Assembly (NCBI GenBank): GCA_037951105.1
Contig: JBAMJV010007495.1
Span: 1-64,000, forward strand
Direction of reading: 5' to 3'
Origin: Echinarachnius parma
Taxonomy: Eukaryota; Echinodermata; Echinoidea; Clypeasteroida; Echinarachniidae
DNA length: 64,000 bases
Shown: positions 33,501 to 45,500 of the stretch, piece after piece
How the letters are laid out: the number at the start of each line of letters is the position of its first letter
Numbering within the stretch: position 1 is the first letter of the stretch
The notes under the pieces: model-generated
Seen by the model: the letters and a program-made list of their open reading frames with translations, nothing else
The model's database searches: none
Told to the model about the DNA's origin: nothing
Made by a program: the position numbers and the translations under genes

Positions 33501-36500
33501 TATGATGACACACGCGGTACCCCGGGGTACCGTTGTACCCCGGGGTACCGCGTTGTGTAGCGCCATCTTGCGTCCAACCGTACCGCAGCTATTGCGTTGT
33601 GCATGCAGTGCAGCGCGCGATTGTATGCACGCTATACCCACAGTACAGCTCTAAAAATTAAATAAATAATTACCGTATTTGTCGGTGTATTACCCGCACC
33701 TTTTTTCAAAAAAAAAAAAAAAAAAAAGGGGGTGCGGTTAATACACGACCATATTAAATGCACTTTTTTTTTCTTTTTTTTTTTTTTTTTTTATTTTTTT
33801 TTAGGGGGTGCGGTTAATACACCGGAGCGGTTAATACACCGACAAATACGGTAAACAAAATGACGGATTTTCGTCTGGTACCCCGGGGTACCTTTTATGT
33901 CATCATATGTTGCTTTGGTATTCATTTATTTTCCCAAAATATGTTTTTTGGGATCATTTTCCAAAGAAAAAAAAAAAAATTGTTTACATTTATTTATTTT
34001 TTTTATCCGATCTGATCCGATTTCCGATCCGATTTCCGATCCGATTTCGATCATCGATCAAATTTTGCCGATCCGATCAACCGATCCGATCTTCAAGGTC
34101 AGTTACAGCATTAGTTTACCTAGTGAAAACAGAGAAAATCAATGTCTGATTTTATCCTGATCGTTCGCGTAAATTCGGATCTAAATTTGGATACTCTTGA
34201 CTACAGTTGGAAACTGTCTACAGACGCTTTCAAATTCAATTTGAAATTTATCCATGATTATGGAAACATTTGAAATTAAATCAAAACCCATTTTATTCTT
34301 CATAAGCCAACAAACAAGGGTACACTACATGTACAAGAGAAGTGTGAAAGCTCCAAGTGATTTTGGTTGAAATTGTACAAAGTTATTTGGATCACGTAAA
34401 GGACAGTGTATCCTAATATTCCTAAAATCTATTTTTCTTCAATGATGCCATGTAAACTAGTGGTGCACCAAGATAATTCCTTATCTTATTCTTAAGACAA
34501 TTTCCAGAACATTACTGGTTTATGATCAATTACATTTTTGTGCAAGTCGACTATCTTTGAAAAATATAACCATATCTGCTGGAACAAATATAATTTCTTG
34601 ACCGTAACCTTATGTGGTACTGTACATGTGCCATTATAACTTGAATTTGAGGTTTTGCTAATATCATATTGATCAGTAATGCATTTCTGACAGTTATCTA
34701 ATTTTCGATAATAGTTTGATAAAATTAGTTTGAGCTTCATATTTTATCAAAATAAGAAAATGGAAAACTTAAATCATATACTATGTATGTCATTGTACAA
34801 TACATATACTTTTATCTTTTGTAAAATGATGAAGGAAACTCTGGAAAGTCACATCGATCATCCTTTGACTGTATACCGTAAAACACCATCGTCAAGCACC
34901 CCCCAATCACCTATATGCATCTTGCTTTTAAAGAGCGCCCGCTCTCTGTCCAAAGGGGAAACTTTAATCAAGAATGCAAATAATGGTGAGGAATATTCAT
35001 GAGGATAATAATGGAGGTGAATCTCATGGAAACGTCTTTAAAAGCAAGATGCGTATAGGTGCTTGGGGGTGCTTGACGATGGTGTTCTACGGTATAATAA
35101 CAGTTTCTAATTGCATGTAGTATTTGTACAAAATCTTGGATTTTGCCTATCAATATGGACTACATTCACTATCCCTTTCGTTGGGAGTTCAATTAATGCA
35201 CATTTTGCTTGCAAAAACATGCAAACAAAGCGAGTTTTGAAGTGATGTTAACACCATGTAACGTCCGAAACAAAATAGGGTATGTCATAACATAATGCAA
35301 CTTTGCTACAATAAATTACAGATCACAATTCTCAAATTGTAGTTATTGTAGTACTACATTGTAGGTACTTCATAATTTCACTAAAACCCTTACAATTGTC
35401 TCTACTTTGGAGATCTGAACATATAATTATAGATAAATCAAATTTACATGTACTGTAATGTATAATGTCATATGGTTGATAGAAGACCCCTTTCTGTGCT
35501 ATGAAGTTAAAGGGATAGTTGAGTTCTGGTAAGGAGAGTACAGTTTGGGTGAAACTGAATTTTAGTAACCAAAACCTGCATCATTAAATTACAAACTAAT
35601 AGTTATAACTAGAAAGGAACACAAAATTACAAATGACGTAGTAAAGATCATGTTATCATTCAAAAAGAGCCGTTAAAACGTAAGAGGGCGCTCTCTAAAC
35701 ACTCATCGGTTTCAACCATTTTGAATAAAATATTGTGCGTGTGATGTTTTGTTGAAATGGTGATTAGATAGAGAAATAACCAATAACTATTTAAATACCT
35801 ATTTTGTAACTTTTTGAAAAGCGGAAGCATTTTTTAGAATTTTTAACGGCTGGTTCAAAACTCTCTAATAAACCTGGGGCCCCAGCTTTATTACAAATGG
35901 TTATGGGCAAGTCCAAGATAACGCGCGTGTTACGTATGGGACATTTCAGAGACTTTCACCCCCCAAAAAATAATGTAGAGGGAGTTTGATTTGATTCTTT
36001 TACCATCTCCATTACTGGTATCTATAAGAAGAATAACCTTGGTAAAGATGGTGACCTTTGACCTTTGCAATAATATTTTATTAGATAAAATGTATGGCAT
36101 TACGTATGGGACCAGAAGAAATGAGATTTTTTATAAATAATTTTTAAGTTGAAAACTCTGTGAAAGTAATTTAGAGGACAGGTTGTAATTCAGTGTGGTA
36201 GAGGATACATTGCTCAGGTTTATTGAGGCAAAGTTTCATTTCATTCCCAAGAACGGTTTTCTTGCAAGCTCTAATTAATTTTTGTAAAGACAAGTTACGT
36301 ATGGGACAGTTACGTATGGGACATTTTGTCCCCATTCGTTTAATGTAGGGAAATCAATATTTAAGGCAAATTGAGGGTATTTGGTCAAAATAACGAGTTG
36401 CCATGGTGATTGGTGTAAATAAGTATCAGAAATGGTTATGTCATCCCTTAAAACCCTATAAAAGAGGTATCACGCATTAATTTGGCGTTCCTAGATCAGA

Positions 36501-39500
36501 ATCTATACATTTTACAGGAATTTGGGGAATATGCAAATTAGGTAAATATCTTAATTATGCAAATCATATGCTTCGTATAATGTTTTTGGAGTCAAAGTAA
36601 GTTAACAAATCTTAAATACATAATAGGACATGATTAAATCAAATTAATACATTTTGTGTGTTTGTAAGCCACTGTTTAACAGTAATATTCATAAATATGC
36701 AAATTAGGGGCAGCCATCTTGGATTTCAGGGCTTTGCTCAAGTGGTATGCAAATGAGAAGCAGAAATGGCTTTATTTGCCCCAAATAACTTAAATGAAAT
36801 GTTGGAACATTTTACACTACATTTTCTGAATACAAATAGACATCTCGCTCTAAAATCATGAATATGCAAATTAGCTAATTATCTTTAAAAATGGCCACCG
36901 AGCCTAAAATATTGATATTTAAATGGCTCCACTTCTAAAAAAAAGTTTATGGACCTAATTACTTTCTATATGCTCATTAACATTGATATACCACTCCCAA
37001 AATAAATATTTGCCTATCTGCCACAATGGCTCCCAGCTACATTGACTTTGTATGTGAATGTCCCATACGTAACACATTATTCCATACGTAACACTTTCAA
37101 TAAATTCTAATTTTCTTATAAAACAAAGGTCTAATGAAAATTTCCCAGCTTATTATATTATTTTACTTTTAAAATGCATAAATTAGAACTTCCCAAAGTT
37201 GCACTAGAATAAGTATTAAATTATTTGAAAAAAATGAAAAAAAGTTCCTCATTTTGTTACGGATGGGACATTTCATGTTAAGACATGACCTAATTTGCAT
37301 AATTAATTAGGTCATGACTTAATGTTAATGTAAAATTTATACGGATGATTGAGTGGTCATGTCTATATATGAATAAAATATCATATCATTCCCTTTGATT
37401 TTTTATGAATTTTTATAATTGTCCCATACATAACGCTCTATTTCACATTTATGTAAATGAGGCCCTTCAAATTTGCATAAATTTACATAAATTTTAATTT
37501 GTTTTTATGGAATTCAAAACTTCAACTCATGGGCTTCAATATGATGTGAAACATGTCATCAGTAAATCAAGATGAAATTTCAACAGCTACATGTAGGTTG
37601 ACCTTATCTTGGACTTGCCCTTATATTTATGGATATTTCAGCCGTCTCTGAACCGATTTTGATCAAACAAAGATGATTTTATTATTTAAATATTATGCTC
37701 TTTCAAATTTTACACTCAGTTTTTCATTACCTCACAAAAAAATAAGTAGTCTAGCGCCCTCTCTACCAAAACTCAACTATCCCTTTAATTTGACCATTTC
37801 AAAGAAGAATTTGGATAGATTTACATCTAAACATATACTTTCTGTATTTAAATATTCCAAAACAGCAAAGATTTAAACCACAACTGGTCATAGAAGTGTG
37901 AAAAAAGGGTAAATGTTAACAATGTGTAACGTCCGAAATGTATACAAGAATCAAATTTGAATTTTTTTTGCAAGTGTCTTGCTCCAATTTTATATCATGT
38001 CCTATCATGTATTGTTTCCATACAATAAGTTTGAACCAACAAGAGTAAACAATTTTTGCATTTCAAAAACTTCAAATTGCAAAATCCAAATTTTAAGGCT
38101 ATTTTTCACTTTAAAATGACCTAAAAACTAAAATTTAAGAAACATAAGCCCCCAAAATGGCACACATGATGTCAGAAGCCCACTTTAATTATTTGTAATG
38201 CCATTTGGAATAGTAGGATTTTAGTATGGCAATGTGAAAATAACATATTTTTCTTTTAAATACAGGAAATCCTAAATGTTCATAGATATTTTGCAGAATT
38301 GGGGATAGATTAAGCCCAGATATTTATATTTCACGAAAATATAAGTTGTGTTAATGTTAAAAAAACATGTTTGAAGTTTTGTTCACTTAATTTCAATTTT
38401 GACCATGTTGGTTGACACATTTGGCATCTTTAAAAAAACCAGTGACATATGAGAGAGTGAATAAGTACTACAAGATGCTAAACTACAAAGTTCGACAACA
38501 CCAATGTTCCTCACTCCGAACATGAAGTTGGCGATGAACAACGAAGGAGGATCAGGAATTCTCATAATTGTCAAAGATATATATTCCTCAATAAATGCCC
38601 ATTATTGCATATGTGGTCTTTGATCATTGTTGTGGTCTAGATACAATTGATGAACAATGCTGAGACTAACAATGTCCAGACACTATAGAGTGGTGAAGTG
38701 TGATGTCATAAATGATGTCATAAACATTTTGTTTAGAATTTTAAAATTTGGACTTCATTTTCAGAAAGGGCATAACAAATAATGTCCAAATACCGAAAAT
38801 CGAAGGAATAGGTTACGTATTGGCCGAGATATGCCCATCTGAATGATTTTTTTTGTCAATAGGCATCAGTGTTATAGTGCACTGGTTCATACATTTATGA
38901 ACCAGTGCACTATAACACTGATTGCCCATTGAAGTAAAATTCACTCGGATGGGCATATCTCAGCCAATACTTAACCTATACCTTTGATATTCGGTATTTG
39001 GACATTATTTGTTATGCTCTTTCTGAAAATGAAGTCAAAATTTGAAAATTCTAAAAAAGTGTTTTTATGACATCATGGCTTCTGTACTCTATATTGTGAG
39101 ATTCATTGTTTTTGTATATACAAATTCAAACAGGAACAATGAAGGAGGATTAGAAATTCTCATGTATACTCCGCAAAAAAAGAAACTGGACACTTGTATA
39201 AGTTGAAATATTTCATATTAATGTACGATAAAGTGTACATGATCATATATCAAATTAAAGGGAATTTAGTCCTCTACATGCAGGGTATAACTTAAAGGTG
39301 TAATCGCTCATGCATGAAATGCCATGGTCAATTAACAATAGCAAGGTCTGTTTTCAAAAATAGCAAAACAATGGAGGACAACACCATTCGACTGAAATGA
39401 TAGTAAGCGTTTCACTTAAAACAAGATGAGCGGGGCAAGTAAATTATGACATTATTCAACATTATTGTTATGAACAAACTCTGGAAATACAACTTTGTCA

Positions 39501-42500
39501 ATAAAACAGGGCCAGGTTATGAAAGCATTATCATACTGGTCTGTATTAGAGGCATTAAGTTTGTCTATTTCATGTGTCCCCTGCAATTTTAACCATATTT
39601 ACCTAGAGAAATGTCATGTTAAAGACTGCACAACTGTTTGACCAAGGATGACTCTTTGGACTACGGTAGAATTCTTGAGAAGAATTTATACCATTTTCAT
39701 GCTGAAATAAGCGCACAAATTGTGGTTTTGACTAATAAAGCTTTGCCATGGAATTCCCCATTTTGTTACTTTTGGATGAAAATAACACCTATAACGTTCA
39801 CAATTTGTCTTCATTTATACTCTTTATTGAGATGAAGATAGAAAAGGTCACATTTGTAATGAAAAATTATGCCATCTCATAAATATAGCGTTTTAGATTA
39901 CGCTTATCAACATTTATATGGTTGAGTGGATGTTCCATTTTTGCTATTTTTAGCTCACCTGAGCCAAAGGCTCAAGTGAGCTATTGTGATCGCTTTTCGT
40001 CCGTCGTCCGTCGTCCGTCGTCCGTCGTCCGTCGTGCGTCGTGCGTCGTCCGTCGTGCGTCGTCCGTCGTCCGTAAACTTTTTACATTTTCATCTTCTTC
40101 TCCAGAACCAATGATCGGATTCCAACCAAACTTGGCAGGAATCATATTTAGGGGTAGAGGAACCAAAGTTGCTAAAATGGTGGGCGTGGCCCCCAGGGGG
40201 GCCCTGGGGGAGGGCACCAAATGTAAAAAATATGTAAATTTTAAACATCTTCTTCTCAAGATCCAGAAGTATGACAGACCTGATATTTCATATTTAGATG
40301 CCTCTATTGATGAAGAATGAAAGTTGTTCACAAGATTTTTGTGGGTGGTCCCATAAGGGCCCTGTGGGCGTAACAGTTTTTTTGGGGGCCCTACCATAGG
40401 AAATATACATTTTCATCTTCTTCTCCAGAATCAATGATTAGATTCCAACCAAACATGGCAGGAATCATCTTTAGGGGTAGAGGAACCAAAGTTGCTAAAA
40501 TGGTGGGCGTGGCCCCCAGGGGGGCCCTGGAGGAGGGCACCAAGTGTAAAAAATATGTAAATTTTAAACATCTTCTTCTCAAGATCCAGAAGTATGACAG
40601 ACCTGATATTTCATATGTAGATGCCTCTATTGATGAAGAATGAAAGTTGTTCACAAGATTTTTGTGGGTGGCCCCACAAGGGCCCTGTGGGCGTAACAGT
40701 TTTTTTTGGGGCCCTACCATAGGAAATATACATTTTCATCTTCTTCTCCAGAACCAATGATTAGATTCCAACCAAACATGGCAGGAATCATCCTTAGGGG
40801 TAGAGGAATCGAAGTTGCTAAAATGGTGGGCGTGGCCCTCAGGGGGGCCCTGGGGGAGGGCACCAAGTGTAAAAAATATGTTAATTTTAAATATCTTCTT
40901 CTCAAGATCCAGAAGTATGACAGGCCATCGCAGAATGGCCCCATAGGGTCCCTATGTGAGTGGGGTTAATATGCTGAAGTGGTCAGTGGCTGGTGAAATG
41001 TGTTAAGCTTTGTCTTATATGTGTGTCTGTCTTTTTTTATGATTCACCCAAACATTATGGTAAATCATAATGTTAGGTACAGGGGATCAAAAGTTATTGA
41101 TTAAATAGTACATCACATTATAGATTTTGGCATGATTTCAACTGATTTCATATCTTCTGAGGGTGCCAGAGAGAACATGCGCCAGATGTGAATTGATTGA
41201 CCTCAGGTGAGCGTCGTGCCCCCCTGGGGCTCTTGTTGAAAACAGACCTTGGTGTGGTTAATTGACCGTGACAAGTCATGCATGAATGATTTCATCTGGA
41301 TTTTATGCGAATATTGAAGAGGGTAATTTTATCTTTAATTTGATATACAGTATCATATATTTTATCGTTAATGAATACGAAATATTTGGTCTCATACAAG
41401 TGTTCAGTTTCTTTTTTTGCGGAGTATATTTGATTGCCAAATAATATCAGCAATATTTGTATTTCCCAATATGCACATTGTAAGGTCTGTGGTCTTTGGT
41501 CATTATTGTGCTCTATAGTATTCATATTTAAGCATACAAGGTTTGGGGGTTAAGGGGGCTTCAGCCCCCCCCCCCCCCCCCCTCCCCCCCCCCCCCCAAG
41601 AGTTTTGAAAACTGCAATATTTGGTCAAAAACACCTAAAATTCTAGCAACAAAAATTCATATTTGAGCAAACTCGTGTCACATTCGGGGGTGAAATCATG
41701 TCACATTAGCTAGGGCAATACATTTATAACGTCATCCTGATAATCGGGCAAACATCATGTCATATTCGGGCAAACTCGTGTCACATTCAGACAAAATTGT
41801 GTCAGAATACTCTTTGACTTGAAACCATAAAAACATCATTTCATGCATCAAAGAAGGGGGGAAGACCTTTCTTTTTTTGCTCGTCCGGTGAAATTAGGGG
41901 AAGGAAAATATTCAACCTACACACCTCATTTGTTTTGCCTGTACACCTATGAACAATGATGCTGAACTAGCCATTTTGAGATTCTGAGATTCATTGGGTT
42001 TTTTTTCATCTCCTTAATTAACAGATTGTGAGAGACTGAACTGCTATGTCCATCACTACGAGAACCTCAATTATAACATCGGAGATCCTCACTCCAAACA
42101 TACAGAAAGTAATAGAAGGATGGAGCAGGAATTGTCATGCATTTTATTGTCAAAGATTTATAGTTTTCTCAAAATGCACATTATTGTAAGGTTTGTTAAT
42201 TTTTGTTTCACCTTTAATAATCTCAGATTGTGAGAGACTGGACCGGTATGTCCAGCACTACGAGACCCTTAACTATAACACCAACGATCTTCACTCCAAG
42301 CATGAACGAGCGAGGCGGTCCATCTCAGGCAGTGGGGAGGTAGAACTAGACTTTGAGGCACATGGAAGGTAAGAACTTTTAAACCTGTATAATGTACTTA
42401 ATTGAAGTGGAGGTGCACCATGTTACTTTTATTATTTTTTGTTATACATATAATATATAAAAGGGATACCGTATTTGCCGGTGTATAAACCGCCCCTGTG

Positions 42501-45500
42501 TATTAACCGCACCCTCCTTTTTGCAAATTTTTTTTTATAAGTGCGGTTAATACGCTATAAACCGCATCCGTGTATTAACCACACCCCCAATTTTGAAGAA
42601 AAAAAATTTGAAAAAAGGTGCGGTTAATACACCAGCAAATACGGTAGTTGAGTTCTGGTAAAGAGAGTACAGTTTTGGTCAAACTGAATTATAATAACCC
42701 AAACCTGCACCATTACATTACAAACTAAAAGTTATAACTCCACCATGCTAGAAAGGAATACAAAATTACAAAGCAAAAAGCCTGTTATCATTAAAAAAGA
42801 GCCATTAAAACTCAAGAGGGCGCTCTCTGAAAACTCATTGGTTTCAACCATTTTAAATCAAATATTGTGCATACATGATGTTTTGTTGAAATAGTGATTA
42901 GATAGAGAGATAATCAACAACTATTTATAAACCTCTTTTGTAAATTTTTGAAAAGAGGAAGAATTTTAAAAATTTCTTTAACGGCTGGTGCAAAATGATC
43001 GAATAAATGTGGGGCCCCACATTTATTACCATTGGTTATGTTTATGGATGTTTCAGCCATTTCTGAACCGATTTTGATCAAATAAAGTGTATTCTGTCAT
43101 TTAAATTGTATTCTCTTTCGAATTTGACACTCAGTTTTTCATTATCTCACAACAAAATTATTTTGTATAGCGCCCTCTCTACCAAAACTCAACTATCTCT
43201 TTAATTATGATTATTATCTAATTATTTGTTTGTAATTCTATTAATTGATTTATTTATATTTATTTATTAATTCATCATTTCATATATATTTATTTATAAG
43301 TTTAGTTATTTCTTTATATATTTGTATACTTGTATTTATTTATTTATTATTTTGGGGATATTATTAATTTCAACAGGATGGCCCTAAAGTTAAAGGGTAC
43401 CACCACCCCAAAATAATATTCTTATGATTGAAAGATAACATCCTTAGTTGTCCATTCCATCAACAAGATCAGAAAAATAATATATAATTGGAAAACGCAT
43501 CACCATGCGTTCATGGGTCTGCACATACGAAGACTACCTTTGTCCAGAGAGAACGAATCGTCCGGGATTCTATTGTCTTCAAACGTACGCGTGAATAGAA
43601 TTAGCGCACTCGCAAATGTTTGGTGCGTACGGAACCAGGAAATAATACTGGTTCCGTAAGTAGTGGTAATTAATTGCATTGTTTATGAATTACAATAACC
43701 ATTTGCAAAACGTTAGGTATCTATGTGATATCACAAAACGGTACCAAAACATATAATTATGTGTTGTTCTTTGCCTAGTGGTCCCCTTTAAAAACAAATC
43801 TTCCAAGGGGCTCTGCATACCATTAATAAAATGACAAATTAAATGAGAGTGAAGTACACATTTGAGTGACCAACATAATCAAGGAACCAAACAAGTAGGC
43901 CTAGGTAATGTTATCATAAATTAATTAAATATAACGAATTCCAACAAAAATTAACCTTGAAAATGAGCAAAGAAAAATAGGTTTCTCCATGAATCGAACC
44001 CAAGACCTCCGTATTGCTAGACAGGTGCTCAACCATTGAGCCACAAAGACCCTTGAATTAAACTAATCAGAATATTTTAGATAAATGACAAATGGGCAAT
44101 TCCACGATAACACCGGGACACTTCAGAACACATTTTCACTTTCCAAATGTAAATAACAAACTAAGTGTAAAGAATGAGAACAATCTTTTGTTGTATATCT
44201 TTGACTGTTATCACAAGCAACTTTGAAAAAAAAAATTAATACAAAATTTTCATTTATTAATGAGTTACGCATCATTAATTACTACTGTAACACCGGGACG
44301 CAAAAAGGACATGCTTTTTTTAACACTTTACATACTGGCAAAACTCTGTGAAGTTAATGAACATTTTGAAACTTGGCTATATTTATTTGGTTTAGTAGAG
44401 ACTCAATAATAATAATTAGGTGTTAATTGGAAAAAAAATCTATCATGAAGATAATTATGAACTAGCATATCAAAAATTGTACTGTAACACCGTGACCGTA
44501 ACACCGGGACCTCTGAAAGGGCATGTACAAAGTCTATGGAAAATTAGGTTGTCTTACTATACTGGCAAAACTCTGTGAAGTTAGTGAATATTCTGAAAAG
44601 TGGCTATATCGATTTGGTTAAGTAGAGACTCAATAATAATAATTGGGTGTTATTTGTAAAAAAAATCTATTATCAAGATAATTATGAACTAGAGTATACA
44701 AAATTGTACCTTAACACTGTGCCTGTAATGTACAAAGTCTATGGAAAATCAGGTTGTCTTACTTTACTGGCAAAACTCTGTGAAGTTAGTGAACATTTTG
44801 AAAAGTGGCTATGTTGATTTGGTGTAGTAGAGACTCAATAATAATAATTGGGTGTTATTTGTAAAAAAAATCTATTATCAAGATAATTATGAACTAGAGT
44901 ATACAAAATTGTACCGTAACACCGGGACAGTAATGTACAAAGTCTATGGAAAATCAGGTTGTCTTACTTTACTGGCAAAACTCTGTGAAGTTAGTGAACA
45001 TTTTGAAAAGTGGCTATGTTGATTTGGTGTAGTAGAGACTCAATAATAATAATTGGGTGTACACCGGGACTTTAATGTACAAAGTCTATGGAAAAATGGG
45101 TTGTCTTACTAAAAACTCAAAACATTTTTACTTTAGGTAGTAGATCAAGCAACAATTTAGTATCTATACATCAAGCTACCACCCCAACATGACAGAAATT
45201 AGCTGGTCACTTTAGTATGCAGTGATTCTCTATGCTCCCTGTACTATTGCAATGTAAGTCCCGGTGTTACAGTCCCGGTGTTACAGTGACCGTAACACCG
45301 GGACCACTATTCAACCATTTTTAATTAATTAATGAAATGTCCAATCATCATTTTGATACTTGTTTATGGTAGATATGTGTGGTCAAGATTTGGGCAATTT
45401 AAGTTTTTTTTTTTGTGTTCGTAATTTTCTTACAATGCTAAAAATATCAGTTTTTACCGTAACACCGGGACAATATTCTTTATCATAAATGAATTGTTTA

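Larger units (their letters stand above)
33285..34111. mobile_element. GTGCTGTAAC foldback, copy C, interrupted
   Basis: GTGCTGTAACCGATCATCGG at the left and GGTCAGTTACAGCAT at the right. Host continuity GGATATAT...ATATGTTGCTTTGG is broken by the element at 33504-33904. Confidence 0.85.
32640..34400. mobile_element. TTAAAGTGATCC element carrying nested insertions
   Basis: Left TTTTAAGTGATCCATTAACT; the right part contains AGAAGTGTGAAAGCTCCAAG and GGATCACGTAAAGG, paralleling the uninterrupted copy at 61380-61929. The middle is occupied by two GTGCTGTAAC foldback elements. Outer boundaries are approximate. Confidence 0.6.
38430..42135 (+). pseudogene. Tandem array of decayed ADAM10 exon 2 units
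   Basis: Successive units share exon-2-like sequence and intron text. The last, at 42025-42130, starts after an intact ACAG with ATTGTGAGAGACTGAACTGC and is recognisable for about 100 bp. An older one at 38445-38545 has GAGAGAGTGAATAAGTACTA...CCTCACTCCGAACATGAAG. Intermediates at 39080-39165 and 41427-41520 share GAAGGAGGATTAGAAATTCT and GGTCTGTGGTCTTTGGTCAT. Units are separated and split by transposons at 38708, 39167 and about 41560. Confidence 0.75.

Noticed and set aside
39922-40969. ORFs on both strands with repeated similar proteins
   Set aside because: They mirror the 300-bp tandem unit of the Helentron-like element and lack any recognised domain.
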